Below the pieces are notes generated by a model, which saw only the letters and a list, made by a program, of their open reading frames with translations, did no database searches and was not told where the DNA came from. The position numbers and the translations under genes are program-made. 64,000 bases of DNA, taken from contig NW_019775968.1 in the NCBI RefSeq assembly GCF_001039355.2, forward strand, positions 1,590,448 to 1,654,447, given 5' to 3'. Origin of the DNA: Lingula anatina. Its lineage: Eukaryota > Brachiopoda > Lingulata > Lingulida > Lingulidae. This document shows positions 23,625 to 35,558 of the stretch, piece after piece (position 1 is the first letter of the stretch; the number at the start of each line of letters is the position of its first letter).

Positions 23625-25310
23625 TACCCTTATTTTTTAAGAACTTGTTTTGTTTTTTTTTTTTGTTTTTTTTTTTTAGGTTTAAAATTGGTAATAAAGC
23701 AAGTTTTCACATAAAAAAATGTCTGCCATGCTATTTCCACTGTTTTGTTGTTTTTCGCGGTGGTAATATATAATTGATCAACACGAGTCCAGAGTCCGGT
23801 TGAATATAGTGCTTTATTCTTTCCTATCGAATAATTTTTATGCATATTTTCTGGGCCTAGAACACGGTGATAAGTCAAAACTGTGTTTTTCTCTGATTTA
23901 GCCTTTCTTCTGTGTTTCTTGAATAGCTGTGAGAAATAGGATGTACCTCTTCTGATGTTACTGCTATTACTGGTAAATGGTGGGTGTGGACTTTATATAC
24001 CCACGTGCCACGTGCTGTTGATAGATTTCCTTAAAAGCCACCTACGAGAAGCTTACACTTATATTCACTTATAGATTCAGCTTTCATAGTAACTTATACA
24101 GAATATATCATAGTTTGATAACTGATACTGCAGTGTATCGAGTTAGAGGGAAGGTTTGCCTATCATTTATTTTATTATATAGCGTGTATCTTTGGGATGC
24201 TTGGAGATGGTGCGGTCAGGCTATATTCAGTTTTTCAGGTGTACATGCTACCTGAGGTGTACATGCTAGCTCTAAACCATAACATTTTATGTATAAATAC
24301 TACAGGGCATAGATAGGTAAACTGCGTAAAGAAAATCGTTATAACAATGCTGATAGACAGATGTAGCCTACACAATCTTCGTCTTTCTGGATACAACCAC
24401 AACATATTTTGTGCGACCTTTATGTTCCAGTTGCCTAATTAGGCAAAATTGTCCACTTGTCTAGTTCACGCCTGATCATCAGCGAGATTACCTTAAACTG
24501 GAACAAAACTCACGGCAATTTTCTGACAATGTAGAAAAACTTAAACACCATTCACATGGGCCAAAAACTTTACCAAAAAAACCATCTGTATCCCCAGCGC
24601 ACATGCTCGTCCTACATAGAAAAAGTTAACAACAACGTCAAGCATATTGCTTACTGATAAATTGAAGAGGTAAATCGGTAAAATTATTTAGACATGTCTA
24701 AGAACACAAGTAATTTAATCAACAGTTTAATCACATTCTTCATTTCGATTCTCGATCGACTGCGCAATCCGAAAAAAAAGTAAAACCTCACGCGAAATCT
24801 CATATCACATATCAATTCAAGGGTTGGAAAATTTCTTTTCAGTCCCTCTTCTTGTGCCTGATCAGAACTAGGCAATTATCATCAATGTTTTATTGTTTCA
24901 ATTATTACTTTTATTTTCTGTATGTCTAATAATAATTTTCTTACCTGCATCTGAAGTTGGGACTTGTAAACATTCTGAAATAAGAATAGTGCATGACCCT
25001 ACTTAATATATGTCTCAAACATCCTAAAGGGTATATGGAGTGAACTTAATACAGAATAAGAATGGATTTTATATACAGGTTTAGATACTTTTCAACTCCA
25101 TTCATTCAAAACACTGTACCCGAAAGCGTTGTCAAAACATTCAAAGCACTGTATCCAAACTGTCCCGACACTGACATCTTTGCCGGCCTCCGCGCATTTT
25201 TGAATAATGACATTTTACTTCTTACAGCAATCTAATGAAGTTAAACAATTCTGAACACGTAATTTCTAAGTCAAATGATGCTAATCAATTGCAAAACTTG
25301 TTTAGATTAA
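23625..25310. other. Convergent intergenic region between AA15 gene 2 and the lipocalin
   Basis: No gene or clear repeat is recognised. The right part should contain the lipocalin 3' UTR (minus strand). A reverse-strand AATAAA near 24887 is one candidate end. Confidence 0.4.
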
Positions 25311-28300
25311 TTACAAAAAATAGAGAGAGAGTGAGAAAGAGTAGTTACTTCTCTTCTGTGAAGTTTTGTCAAACGTGGCTGGGTCAAGACACAAACGGTT
25401 TCTTATAAAACCATCCGCCAAAACTTCGTATTCAGAAGACAGTGTGGGACGTCTGCTCCATACCCATACGTCAAATACCTCACAGGAACCGTTTGTAAAC
25501 AGGGTCTGGCAGCCATACGCCAAAGCATAATTACTGTAGTCTGTGTGTATTATCCAGTAATCGGATGTGAGTAACTCTAAAAAAGAAACATTGTAAGAAA
25601 CAAATCGGTGTGTTGAATTTTTTTTATTATTCATTATTAAGGAACACAGTCTTTAATAATATATTTAATATTTTTCTTTTACAACGAACCGACTGACAGA
25701 TCGCCACTTTTTGGTTAAATATATACACATACATATTACTGTAGGTGAGTACTTATGTCAAATCAATTACTTAAATCATCTTAGAGCAAGGAGACATAAA
25801 TGCTGTATGACTTACCACCAAGGTAGTTTCTCTTATACAACAGCTTTCCGGGCACTCCTGTTGTAAGCAAAGTCGCGTTAGCGTGAAGACACGTCTTATT
25901 TTCTGGCCGCTCTCTGAAAAGTAGGCAAACGAGATGGAGATTCAATGTATTATTCTTGTTTTGCTTACTTCACCAATAATCTCATAGTGACCTTAAGCTT
26001 CTGTCCGATCTGGGTCTTCTTTTCAACATTTCATTTATTTATTTCGTAACTTTCGCATCAGAATATGCTGACGAATAAGTCCATTCAATTGAAACGGTGA
26101 GATTCATATTTCGATGGTTACAGTATAAATATAGATGGTCAAGCCAACTGCAAATGGCAAATAAATTTCTGAAGGCAAGGGTTGCAGCACAATCCCCCTC
26201 TAAACAAGGTTAACCATANTCCCCTCTTAACAAGGTTAACCACACTGAGCTAGCGCAACTACCGGTATATGCCATCCTCAGTGCCATATGTTAGGTCAAA
26301 AATTCACACAAGACATGCATGATAAATCAATACTCCCGATAGATACATAAACCTAATGCCACCGTTAAATTCGAATACCGTTGGACCCAGGTGCCGTCAC
26401 CTCCAAAATAAATATAGATATATTCGATGACCCAGGTGTAAATAAGCGTATCTTTCGGTACGTGCATGTAAAATATTGTCACTATTTACTATTGTGTACT
26501 GAGAGGAGTACATATGTGGAAAAGATTGCAACAATCAGTTAGTAGAAAATTACAAAAAGCCCTCTTCAGGTTACTACGCGGATGGCTTTATTCCAAGGTG
26601 TCTCTCTTTGGCCCTCGGGTTTCAGATTGAGCACAAAGGGGTATTCCACAATGACAATAACATTATAACACAGAGAGATACTCTCCAAAGATAAAAAAAG
26701 AGCAAGCAAAGAGCTGTGTTTGAGATTAAAGATAGGGGTGCCGACATAATACGAAAGGTTGAAAGGTAATATAAATCAGGAATAAATACATTTTGGTGGA
26801 ATACATATAGCTTCTATCACTGTTGCTGTAATTGTAATATGCAAGCTGGTGGCCTAAATTTTGGAAAAGAACGTCTGTACTTATTGTAGATGGTAAACTG
26901 TAATGTATTCTAGTTTTGCTTACCGCGGGACAATGATGAGCCAGAGAGCGCATTTTCCTTAATAAGTGAGGCTCGAAATGTAAGGTATTGCGTATATAAT
27001 TAATTAATAGGCAGCATTGAGTTCCGCCATGCAACTAAAATATGAGATATTCGTTTACATGATAAAATTAACAAATCAATCATGATAAATCTATCAGGAC
27101 GTATATCAATCGAGAAGTTTTGCTAAAGAACTGACCTCTGACAGTTTAATTCACAAGTTTAGATTTCTATCAAAGCACTACATGATAAGTCCCAGAAAGG
27201 AAATAGACATTTTGAAAGAAATCCTAGCTCGACCAATGTACGTGTAATATAGTATTTAATCGAACAATTTTAAACGGCGTGGAAAAAGTTTGAAAATCAC
27301 TAAAAGCTGCCAAAATCTGAAGCGTTCCACATGTCATGATAATCTAAGATATAATTTCTTTTTAAAATGAAAATTCAAGCCAAATGTCGAATAAAAAAGA
27401 CACAATGTTGATCATGCCATAGTCATGGGAATAAATGGGTCTACTATACGATGATAGTAGGCTTATTTACCAGAATTACGACATTATATCAGGCTGGAAT
27501 AAATACTCTAGAAATAATATACAGCATAAAAGGCAGGCGTGTTTTCTCTTTATTACAAATGTGAACACATAACCTGAATGAAAGTGGGGGGGGGGGGGGG
27601 GGGCTGTTATAGTTGNCCCCCTCTAAACAAGGTTAACCATACTGAGCTAGCGCAACTACCGGTATATGCCATCCTCAGTGCCATATGTTAGGTCAAAAAT
27701 TCACACAAGACATGCATGATAAATCAATACTCCCGATAGATACATAAACCTAATGCCACCGTTAAACTCGAATACCGTTGGACCCAGGTGCCGTCACCTC
27801 CAAAATAAATATAGATATATTCGATGACCCAGGTGTAAATAAGCGTATCTTTCGAAACGGTGAGATTCATATTTCGATGGTTACAGTATAAATATAAACT
27901 GTCGTAACTGGTTACAGTATAAATATAAACATAAACTGTTTAAACACAAATGCTTGTTGTGGTTAAAAATAAGAGTTAAAATGAAGAGGAAAACAAAAGA
28001 TACTTTAAAAAAGGGGATGTTTTATCAATTAAAATTGATGAAATGATATTTCTGATGGAGTGGAAGTCCCAGAAAGGAAATAGACATTTTGAAAGAAATC
28101 CTAGCTCGCCCAATGTACGTGTAATATAGTATTTAATCGAACAATTTTAAACGGCGTGGAAAAAGTTTGAAAATCACTAAAAGCTGCCAAAATCTGAAGC
28201 GTTCCACATGTCATGATAATCTAAGATATAATTTCTTTTTAAAATGAAAATTCAAGCCAAATGTCGAATAAAAAAGACACAATGTTGATCATGCCATAGT

Positions 28301-29695
28301 CATGGGAATAAATGGGTCTACTATACAATGATAGTAGGCCTATTTACCAGAATTACGACATTATATCAGGCTGGAATAAATACTCTAGAAATAATATACA
28401 GCATAAAAGGCAGGCGTGTTTTCTCTTTATTACAAATGTGAACACATAACCTGAATGAAAGTGGGTGGGGGGGGGGGGGGCTGTTATAGTTGATTATATG
28501 TCGCTAATCGCAAGTCATGCTGATATCATGCACTCAATTTGGGCGAAAGCTTCAGGATTTAAGTAGGGTGCTTTTCATTTTCAAAATCATTCTACGATAA
28601 TTTCCAATAGCTTTTATTTGAAAGGCTCCTTTGAAAATAAGTTAAAAAGGAGGTTAAAAGGCGCAAAAGATTTTTTCTCTATGTAATATTGTGTTCAATA
28701 ACTAAAGCTTCATCGATTTAAAAAGTAAAATGTTTTGCCGAAATAAAAGCCGTGAAAATGTCAAAAATAAAAATTAGAGTAGGCCTATAGTAATTTGCAT
28801 TTCTTGTTACTAGAACTGTATATTTAATGGTTGTATACGCCATATTTCCGTAATAAAACTTAAAATAACCTTACAAGATTTCTCGTCAAGTTCTTTTACT
28901 CAAACCCAATAAGCTGCTTACCTTTTCTGGGGAAACCATTGTTCTTATAATGGAGCATATGCCTACCTTGCCAAAATATCAACTTGTATGTTGCCGTCCT
29001 CTTTTAATTGATACGTGTGCGTGTAGTCTACATATTGATCATACTTAGCAATGGCTGGTGGCGGAATCCATTTAAATTCAAACCAGGTACCTGTATACTA
29101 CAACCAGACAATAGCCATAAATACAAATAGTCTTTATTGTTCGAAATAGCTCGGTTATGCCAGACATCAGTTTATGTGAACTGCTTCTGAATTGGAAGAA
29201 AGGAGTCGTGAGGTGATAGTGCATGAGAACTTGTTTTTGTTTTTACATATATATAACTAAAGTAGCTGAAAATAAACTGATGATCACTATGGCATAAGGT
29301 GGGTTCTGCAAAAAAATTAAACTAAATCCAATGGTCACGATGAGTTGGAAACAATATGTGCTTCGTAACATCCAGATGTCCTCAGATTTGAGGTTAAATT
29401 TATCTGCTGAGTTTAAACGTTAGTTAATAATGGGCAAATATCCTGCATATTGCATACAATATCTTGCTTGGACTTAATGTTACAGATCCGCTCCTTGGAA
29501 GTTGAAAAAAAAAGGGTTTAAACTAATATCCCTAAGCTTAATAGCACTATATATATAGGCCCTATATACCTGGAAGAGTTCGAAATCCTCTTGAATCTGG
29601 GTCTCGTTGTACAAACACACCTGATTAAAGACACCTTCAATTACAAACGCAAATAGCAGGCAACAGTAACATGTATTCCTGATACCTGTTCTCAT
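25311..29695 (-). CDS. Secreted lipocalin, apolipoprotein D-like, complete
   Basis: Lipocalins are small secreted beta-barrel carriers of lipids, pigments or other hydrophobic ligands. On the minus strand four exons (29695-29570, 29097-28967, 25913-25816, 25576-25311) join in phase to 206 residues. A signal peptide occupies about residues 1-25. QEDFELFQ then crosses into YTGTWFEFKW, which holds the invariant lipocalin G-x-W. The third exon ends in NYLG and joins LLTSDYWIIHTDYSNYALAYGC, the second lipocalin signature and strongly ApoD-like (TDYxNYA). A Cys-rich tail with LCLDPATFDKTSQ closes the chain. For exon 2 I chose the acceptor TTGTAG over TATACAG five bases further on because only it keeps phase and restores the conserved Y-x-G-x-W. 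Intron 2 (about 3 kb) carries duplicated blocks next to N bases. Orthology within the ApoD/lazarillo group is not resolved. Confidence 0.85.
26091..28492. repeat. Duplicated blocks X, Y, Z inside lipocalin intron 2
   Basis: Block Y (238 bases) occurs at 26220-26457 and 27617-27854. Block X (about 42 bases) occurs at 26091-26132 and 27854-27896. Block Z (about 429 bases) occurs at 27187-27615 and 28064-28492. Copies differ by only a few substitutions and by poly-G length. Y starts directly after an N in both places, and the first Z ends directly before an N. Confidence 0.9.
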
Positions 29696-30219
29696 CGTTC
29701 TTCTAAAATGAAATCAAGGTCTACTTCTCATCAGTTGTATCCAAGACTCCCGAATGTGGAAAGCACGTCCTTGAAATCACATGATCTATGACGTAGATAC
29801 GGGGGGCTTTCATCGTTTGATTGCTATTTATAATTGTTTTCAACGGGATTAAGGGAGGGGCATCCTAAAGACCTGGGTCATTTTCTCGGTTAAATGTCTT
29901 CCACCAGTTCAGGTATAAGAATTAAAGTATACATCGAAATAATCGAATTTGCCTTTAATAAAAATAGTTTGTCACATTCTAATTCTAGTTAAATTACATT
30001 CTACACCCAAACTCAATATAGAGGTGCAAATGAGGTCACAGGCATGCTCTTAAAATATTTAGTACACAATATTTATTTTAGGGTCCCACATGAAGAAGTT
30101 CGTATCAAAGATTCACTCTCCTGGAACCATGAATAATAAAAAAATAATTCATCGTCTAGAATCAAAAAAGGAACATACGTTACTGTCACAAATGCAAAAC
30201 GTCCAGCTGTGAAACGTTT

Positions 30220-30452
30220 TAGGGTGCTTTCCCAGAGATTTAGATCGATCTAAAGATTAAGATTTAGATCGACCTAACTCCCTGGGGGTTCGCGCTAAAT
30301 TGCAGGCAGCCGAGCGGGCACCATAGTTAATTACCCCCTTACAGCTTTTAGTAGGCGGGACAGACGCTTAAGCCGGCCAAGCTGACAGTAATCTAGTGAG
30401 ACTCCCCACAGGGATAGATCGATCTAAAAATCTATGGAAATGGGGTGTTACA
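30220..30452. mobile_element. Palindromic MITE family A, copy 1
   Basis: The ends carry GATTTAGATCGATCT and its inverted counterpart AGATCGATCTAAAAATC. The interior has TTAATTACCCCCTTACAGC and AGTAGGCGGGACAGACGCTT. No ORF. The best full-length relatives in this window are at 40152-40356 and 41092-41334. Confidence 0.75.
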
Positions 30453-31088
30453 CTCATCCATCACTGGTTTTGTTCTTTGATTTATCTACTACAAGTATAA
30501 CGTTGTAAAAAATTGTGATGATCTTCTGTATAGAGCAGTTCATTGTTTTTGAGCGACTTTAGTTTGCTTGTCACTGAATATTAAAAAAACGGGGAAAATA
30601 CTCCCTACCGACAGTAAAATAAGCATTAAATAAACAATTTTTCCACTCGTTATCCAAATATCATATCAGAAACATCAAACTATCATGGAATCACAATATA
30701 TTTTTCGGTCAGCAACAGAAAACACTGATTTCTATTGCACAGAGTACATGGACAAAATGAAATTTTCTGATAATTTTTCTGGTGAATATACGTCACGTAG
30801 TATTAGCCATGACACAAAGCCCCTTGAGTTACAGTTAAAATATTTATAAAAACATCCTTACGTCATGTATAATTTACCATGACTGAATCACTACCAAATA
30901 TATCGGAACAGGGTATGAAAATTAAAATTAAATGACCCGGAACGCTACGTTACCGGAACATACGTTTCCATTTAGGGCTCTTTACATAATGTTAAGACAC
31001 GGTAAAAATCAAAATTGAGACAGTCGTGGATTTTTGTTCTATTCACATATATGTTTTTAAAATGATATACAACTTTGAATTCATTCAA

Positions 31089-31128
<40 letters not shown>

Positions 31129-31494
31129 ACACTTTAGCATGTGAAATGCACTTCTGTATTGGGTTTGGTGTGTAGTGTAGCGAAGAACTGCATGAGTTTC
31201 TCTGGATATGTCTTCAGTCAAAATATTACTCTATGAAGTATCTATCGCAACTATTTTATCTAAATCTACCGTAAAATGCATGTCATTGTTACTTTATTTA
31301 ATCAGTTTAACACAGTTCTAGTATTATCAACATTCCAATTAAGTAGGAAAATTCATGGGATAACTCTTTATGTGACAAACGTTGTAAACAACAAATGGAA
31401 AAAATAAAAAAGTCCATTTTGACACCAAAATGGCGGTTATCGCAATTATTTTGATACATGCGCTTGCAATCGGACCACATGGACCTTCATAGAT

Positions 31495-31893
31495 AATATA
31501 ATAATAATAATAATCTTTATTGAAACATCGCAACCCGAAGGTTGAAGTTATACAGCTTTTATTTATCTATCTATTTATTTATTTTTTAAACATTTTTTTT
31601 AAGTCAGAGATGCCTGGTCTTTTTTGGCCCTGTTACACACTATATTCGTTCTCGCCTCCCTGGGGAGGATACAGCTCGGCTGCCATATTAGGCGCTCAAA
31701 GCTAACAAACTAACAACCATTTTTCCACTGCCAGACCAGGCCCCTGCTTCAACCCCTTAGTGCTGAGTGTCAAGCGGGGAGACAGCAGGTACCGTTTATA
31801 AAGGACTGGTATGTCCTCGGACGGGTTTGAACCCACGTCCTCCCGCTCCGGAGGCGAACACTCTAACCACAAGGCCGGATGATGGCTAGCCTC
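31495..31893 (-). mobile_element. tRNA-derived SINE
   Basis: Read on the minus strand, the 5' end resembles a tRNA gene: an A-box-like GTGGTTAGAGTG and a perfect-looking B box GGTTCAAACCC about 35 bases later. A roughly 280-base body follows, ending in AATAAAGATTATTATTATT, a typical SINE 3' tail of ATT repeats. It lacks a foldable full cloverleaf and is not a functional tRNA gene. Confidence 0.75.
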
Positions 31894-33280
31894 CATAACA
31901 GTATCTTAAGCAATTATTGAAAAAAAAAAAAGAGAACAGATTAATTAACCATTGGTAAGTATGGGAACATCCTCTTTACTCCACATAAACCTATTTTATG
32001 GTACTTTTCCTGCCAACATGAAAGGTTGTTATCCATTTCAGAAAGGTTTCTCAGCTGAATCAGCTCAAGTCAGCTAAATGCTAGTTTTTGTTTTCTGCAA
32101 TTTATGCAACACAAAAAGCAAAAAAGTAATATAAACATACTTTTTTATACTTTTTATTTGTCACACAGAAGACAAATGGCATTATAACCACTGTACAGCA
32201 CTTATCAGTGCTTAATACATGACATGGCTGTTACCTGAAGGTAGCCTAATCAATATAGAATGATAACAAGTATACAAAATGCATCTAGATAATGTTTACA
32301 AGTTATGTTTTCTAAAAATTTTCAATTAATTTGTGCTTCTATCAATACGTCCTTAAAACACACTTGATTAGTACTACCCTGTGAGGAGCCTAACACTGTG
32401 AGGTAGACATACTAATACTGAAGCTAAAGAGCATGCTTTTATAATTTTTAATGATTGTTAAAACAGCTTCAAATGCACAAGTTGGGTAATAACACAAAAT
32501 ATCTGCTTTCAGCCAAGTTCATACATATCTGAAGAATTTACAACCAGGTATCTAGCTCTTGGTCTGAGTCTCAGACTTAGTGCAGGCCTGCTTTTTCAAT
32601 TTCAAATTCCCACAATATGCCTGCTACTGGAATGATTGGAGTGCACATATGGAGATCCAAAAATGAAGAAATGGCATGCATCTGATCTGAAGTTCAGAAT
32701 ACTAACCGTGCATATCAGGAGAAATTTTTATTTTCATTTTCTACACAAATTATATAAAATGTAAGTATAAAAGAAAATGAAACAATTACTTCAAAGGCTA
32801 TAATAAAAGATGGCTACTGTCATAATTTCTTTTTTTTTTTTTGTAGCTCCCAGTGTGGTCAAAGACATGTTCCATCCTTTTTAATTATTGTTCATAGTTT
32901 AAAAATGCATTTTACACAAAAGGAAAATTTAAGGAATGCACAAATCTTTTAACAGAGTAAAGAAAATTATGGTACACACATTTGTAAGTATTTAAAATTG
33001 GAAATTGGTAAGCTGATGGCTTAGAAGAATAAAGAAAAAAGGAAGCTATAAAAACCCTTAATTGTATTATTCTGCATCAAAATGCTACATAACACCACTT
33101 TCAAAATTAAAAAAGAATAACATTGTGTTATATTCTGTCTAAAATATAAAAAACAATCTTGGATAGTACCTGATTAAATGTTCAGATAATATTTTACAAC
33201 TTCATTATGTTTTCCATTATCTAATAACTACAGTTGTATGTAGTTCATACTCAAGTACACCTGGACAGCTGACCCATAAT

Positions 33281-35389
33281 TTATGCAATACCAAGCAGTG
33301 ATAAGGCAAGATGAACAGTACAACCCAGAAGTGCCAACAATCCAATGTAACCAATTGCTCCACGGCTTCTCTTTGCTGGATCTAAAAAAAAAGGGGGGGG
33401 GGGGAACATAAGAAAATTAATATACATATTTATTCTGTACAGAAGTATTTGTGTCATTTTTTACCGTTTAACAAATTAAACAATATAAAAAATATATATT
33501 GGTATAAAGTAACATCTTCCTTGTGAACTGTTACATGTGCTGTTTCATGACACATTTTCATTATGATTACAAAAGCACTTCCTACCCCCAGTATAGTATC
33601 CCAAGGCATACAACACTCTGCCAACAATCCAGATGGACCCTGCAGCTGCAGCAATAACCTAAAATGGAAAAATAGATTTCTTGAATATATTTACAGAACT
33701 TAAAAAAATCAAACATATGAGCACAAAGGGCATGTCATGGGGTATTTCTATAAATCCTACTATCATAATAAAGATATTAATTCAGGTTCATTTTAAAACG
33801 CAGATGCAATAAGAAGGGAGCAATGGATATTGATTTCAAATGGTTTTTCTTTGAAAATCATATCATACATATATCATACTTACATTTTTTATCAGAGGAA
33901 AAAATTCTTGTTACATAAAAAAATAAATAATAAATAAAAAACTGACAGGAGCCCAACTAACTTTTCAAAACTTTCAGATAATCTTTTTCTTGAATAATTC
34001 AAAACAACATAATGTTTTGGGAAATTGGTTCACCAATTGTAGTTGATGAGTGCGCGCACACACACATGCATGATCAAATAGCAATGGTGCAGTATAGGAC
34101 TTATTTTGTTTCTCATATGATATTCTAAACATTCACGGCTTAATTATAACTTACTGGCTGTTTAATGCCTCCCAGGAGCAGTAACACCAGTACATAGGGA
34201 TAACTCTCTAACCTGAAATAAACATAGATATCTTGTCTCAATCATCTAATCAAGTTTTGAAATACTGTGCCTTAAATATAGATATTTACATGTACTAAAA
34301 ACTAGTTGAAAATTGGAAATTTAATTTTTTTCAGGTAAAAATTCAGAATGTTAAACCAAATTTGTAGACTGAAGTTTTTATGTATTCTTAGAACCTCTTG
34401 TACTTGTATTGCATAACAGTAAATGCCTACATGTTCTGGTGTGCCCTTTGAATGCAGTTAAACTTCTGGTCTCTGTCACTGTACATCTGTGGAAGCTGAA
34501 AGAGGTAAAAAATTATAGGTTTAATATGACATTTCATTTTGCTTGTGACATTATTTACCCCGATGGTTGGTATCAATACCCTGAGTTGTGGAGGAATCTG
34601 GACATTCATCTCTCTGCATTCATCATGCCTGACCAGACAAGTTCCATTGAATGAATTAATTTGCTCTAGTTAAAAGTATATTACACACATCTGAAAATGT
34701 CACTTAAACATAACTCTACATGTATGTCTAACAATCCTGAAAATAAATTGTATTCCCCAATTAAGGCCTTAACAATGATAACTTCCCTCAAATAACCACC
34801 ACTCATCTAAACCTACGTTATTTAATTAGAAATAAAAATAGAATAAAAATTAGAAATAAAACATAAAACAGCAAATCCAAGTAATGGGATGGGTCAAGGA
34901 ATGATTCTTGAATAGGAGAACATTGCTTCTTTCTTGTGAGAAAACTAGATTTGGTATTAAAATCCTGTACAAAAAATCTTTAAATGAAATGTAAGGCAGC
35001 ATGCAGAACTTTTGGAGTTGGGGGAGGGGGTCAGGGGGAAGTGTGAGGAGTGTACAGTAAAATAAATGAGTCAAAAAACAATACAGATCATAGCCAGTAC
35101 ATGTACATGCAGCCAAGGACTGGGTTCCCATCCCTAGATTGATCTAACAGGAATGGTCCATCTTCTCGCTAAATTGCTTACAGCTAAAGTGGCTTAGATG
35201 TCTGGGACGCCTACTAAAGCTGCTAAACAATAACTAACTAGAGGATCAGAGAGGCGATACCGCCTCTGGATATTGTACCACCAGCTGGAGTAAGCGCATT
35301 CTCATGAAAAATGAACACCACCACCAGTCTTGTGCTTGACAAGCTCTATAAAATGCAATAAACAAGAGTTCTCAAAATATGCAAAAAAA

Positions 35390-35471
<82 letters not shown>

Positions 35472-35503
35472 TATCTTGGCTGTTTAATGCCTCCCATATC
35501 TAT

Positions 35504-35558
<55 letters not shown>

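Larger units (their letters stand above)
29696..33280. other. Intergenic region between lipocalin and MGST3, with MITE and SINE
   Basis: It contains the lipocalin upstream region, a palindromic MITE copy (about 30220-30452), a TTTTC-rich tract near 31090, a tRNA-derived SINE (31495-31893) and AT-rich sequence probably forming the MGST3 3' UTR. A reverse-strand AATAAA at 32153-32158 is a possible MGST3 poly(A) signal. No additional gene was recognised. Confidence 0.5.

Noticed and set aside
31800-31886. tRNA gene on the minus strand
   Set aside because: B box is good, but the sequence continues into a SINE body with an ATT-repeat tail and lacks a clean cloverleaf.
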